Assembly: GCF_001971705.1 (NCBI RefSeq)
Contig: NZ_CP019327.1
Coordinates: 1,488,001 to 1,552,000, forward strand
Direction of reading: 5' to 3'
Length of the DNA stretch: 64,000 nucleotides
DNA from: Natronorubrum daqingense
GTDB lineage: Archaea > Halobacteriota > Halobacteria > Halobacteriales > Natrialbaceae
Part shown: one piece after another, positions 63,765 through 64,000 of the stretch
Layout of the letters: the number at the start of each line of letters is the position of its first letter
Position numbering within the stretch: the first letter of the stretch is position 1
Notes under the pieces: model-generated
What the model saw: only the letters and a program-made list of their open reading frames with translations
Databases searched by the model: none
What the model was told of the DNA's origin: nothing
Program-made: the position numbers and the translations under genes

Positions 63765-64000
63765 GACGCACCCGCTCCCAGACGATTTCGATTGCATCAG
63801 ACGACAGAGCACGGATTCCGTTCGCGATCATCGGCGTCTTACTCCTCGTGAGTTCGATCATGATTGTCGCGATACTCGAGACCAGAGACGAACCAGAAAT
63901 CGACACCAGCACGGAGAGGGCAATCGACCGTGGCGAGGCGTATGCGACTAGCGAAATCCGTCACGCGACCGTACGCGCGAGTGACGACGTCGTTCAATCT
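63761..64000 (+). CDS. Start of a membrane protein (DUF7286-like), truncated by the window edge
   Basis: Eighty codons are visible. MRRTRSQTISIASDDRAR leads to a helix (FAIIGVLLLVSSIMIVAIL) and then a polar helix with IDRGEAYATSEI. It continues past the window. By gene order and the N-terminal pattern it matches the long DUF7286 proteins. Its start overlaps the previous stop. Confidence 0.7.
   Translation, partial: MRRTRSQTISIASDDRARIPFAIIGVLLLVSSIMIVAILETRDEPEIDTSTERAIDRGEAYATSEIRHATVRASDDVVQS

Noticed and set aside
1..64000. Mobile elements or prophage
   Set aside because: No transposase, integrase, phage structural gene or long terminal repeats were found in the frames or DNA.

Overview
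The window is chromosomal DNA from a halophilic archaeon, most likely Natrialbales (inference). Predicted proteins are rich in Asp and Glu, GC is high, lipoproteins carry Tat-type signals with a lipobox, and TATA boxes lie 25-30 bases before start codons, as in leaderless transcripts. The informational genes are archaeal: TFB, aCPSF1, Cdc48, GINS, the small primase subunit, RtcB with archease, and the S13-S4-S11-RpoD operon. I see no insertion sequence, integrase, CRISPR array or prophage.

Region 1-9.4 kb: a UspA protein; a RecA-fold protein without a normal P-loop; MutS; a DoxX-like membrane protein; the mismatch endonuclease NucS; a Tat lipoprotein with an acidic tail; an unknown protein; and the termination ribonuclease aCPSF1. 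Region 9.4-21.4 kb: a 565-base gene-free stretch with a 17-bp tandem repeat, a four-gene polyamine-type ABC importer, BluB, endonuclease III, a DUF371 protein, a sodium/solute symporter, an NrpR-like (DUF128) regulator, and a divergent aminotransferase-ureohydrolase pair. The importer, regulator and two enzymes suggest import and catabolism of polyamines or related nitrogen compounds (inference).

Region 21.4-36 kb: an alkaline-phosphatase-fold hydrolase, a 44-residue gene with its own operator-like repeat, pyrophosphatase, a PadR regulator, RNase HI beside TFB, a lipoprotein that is nearly all acidic repeat, GfcR, two HAD phosphatases, a Bat-type HTH protein with a DapA-family aldolase, acyl-CoA dehydrogenase, PanB and an alpha/beta hydrolase. 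GfcR and the aldolase may both belong to glucose breakdown by the semi-phosphorylative Entner-Doudoroff route.

Region 36-52.3 kb: a small Hsp20-like protein coupled to Cdc48, an MFS transporter, peroxiredoxin, GINS-PriS, a GNAT acetyltransferase, archease with an intein-split rtcB, MoaA, and a DUF4129-DUF58-membrane protein operon. Region 52.3-58.7 kb: tRNA-Ser(GCU), then rps13-rps4-rps11-rpoD-tRNA-Leu(CAG)-rpl18e-rpl13-rps9-rpoN-rpoK-eno-rps2, with strong hairpins before rps13 and rpl18e. Region 58.7-64 kb: a 41-residue membrane peptide, two glycosyltransferases, and the first four genes of a pilin-like or secretion-like locus that runs off the end of the window.
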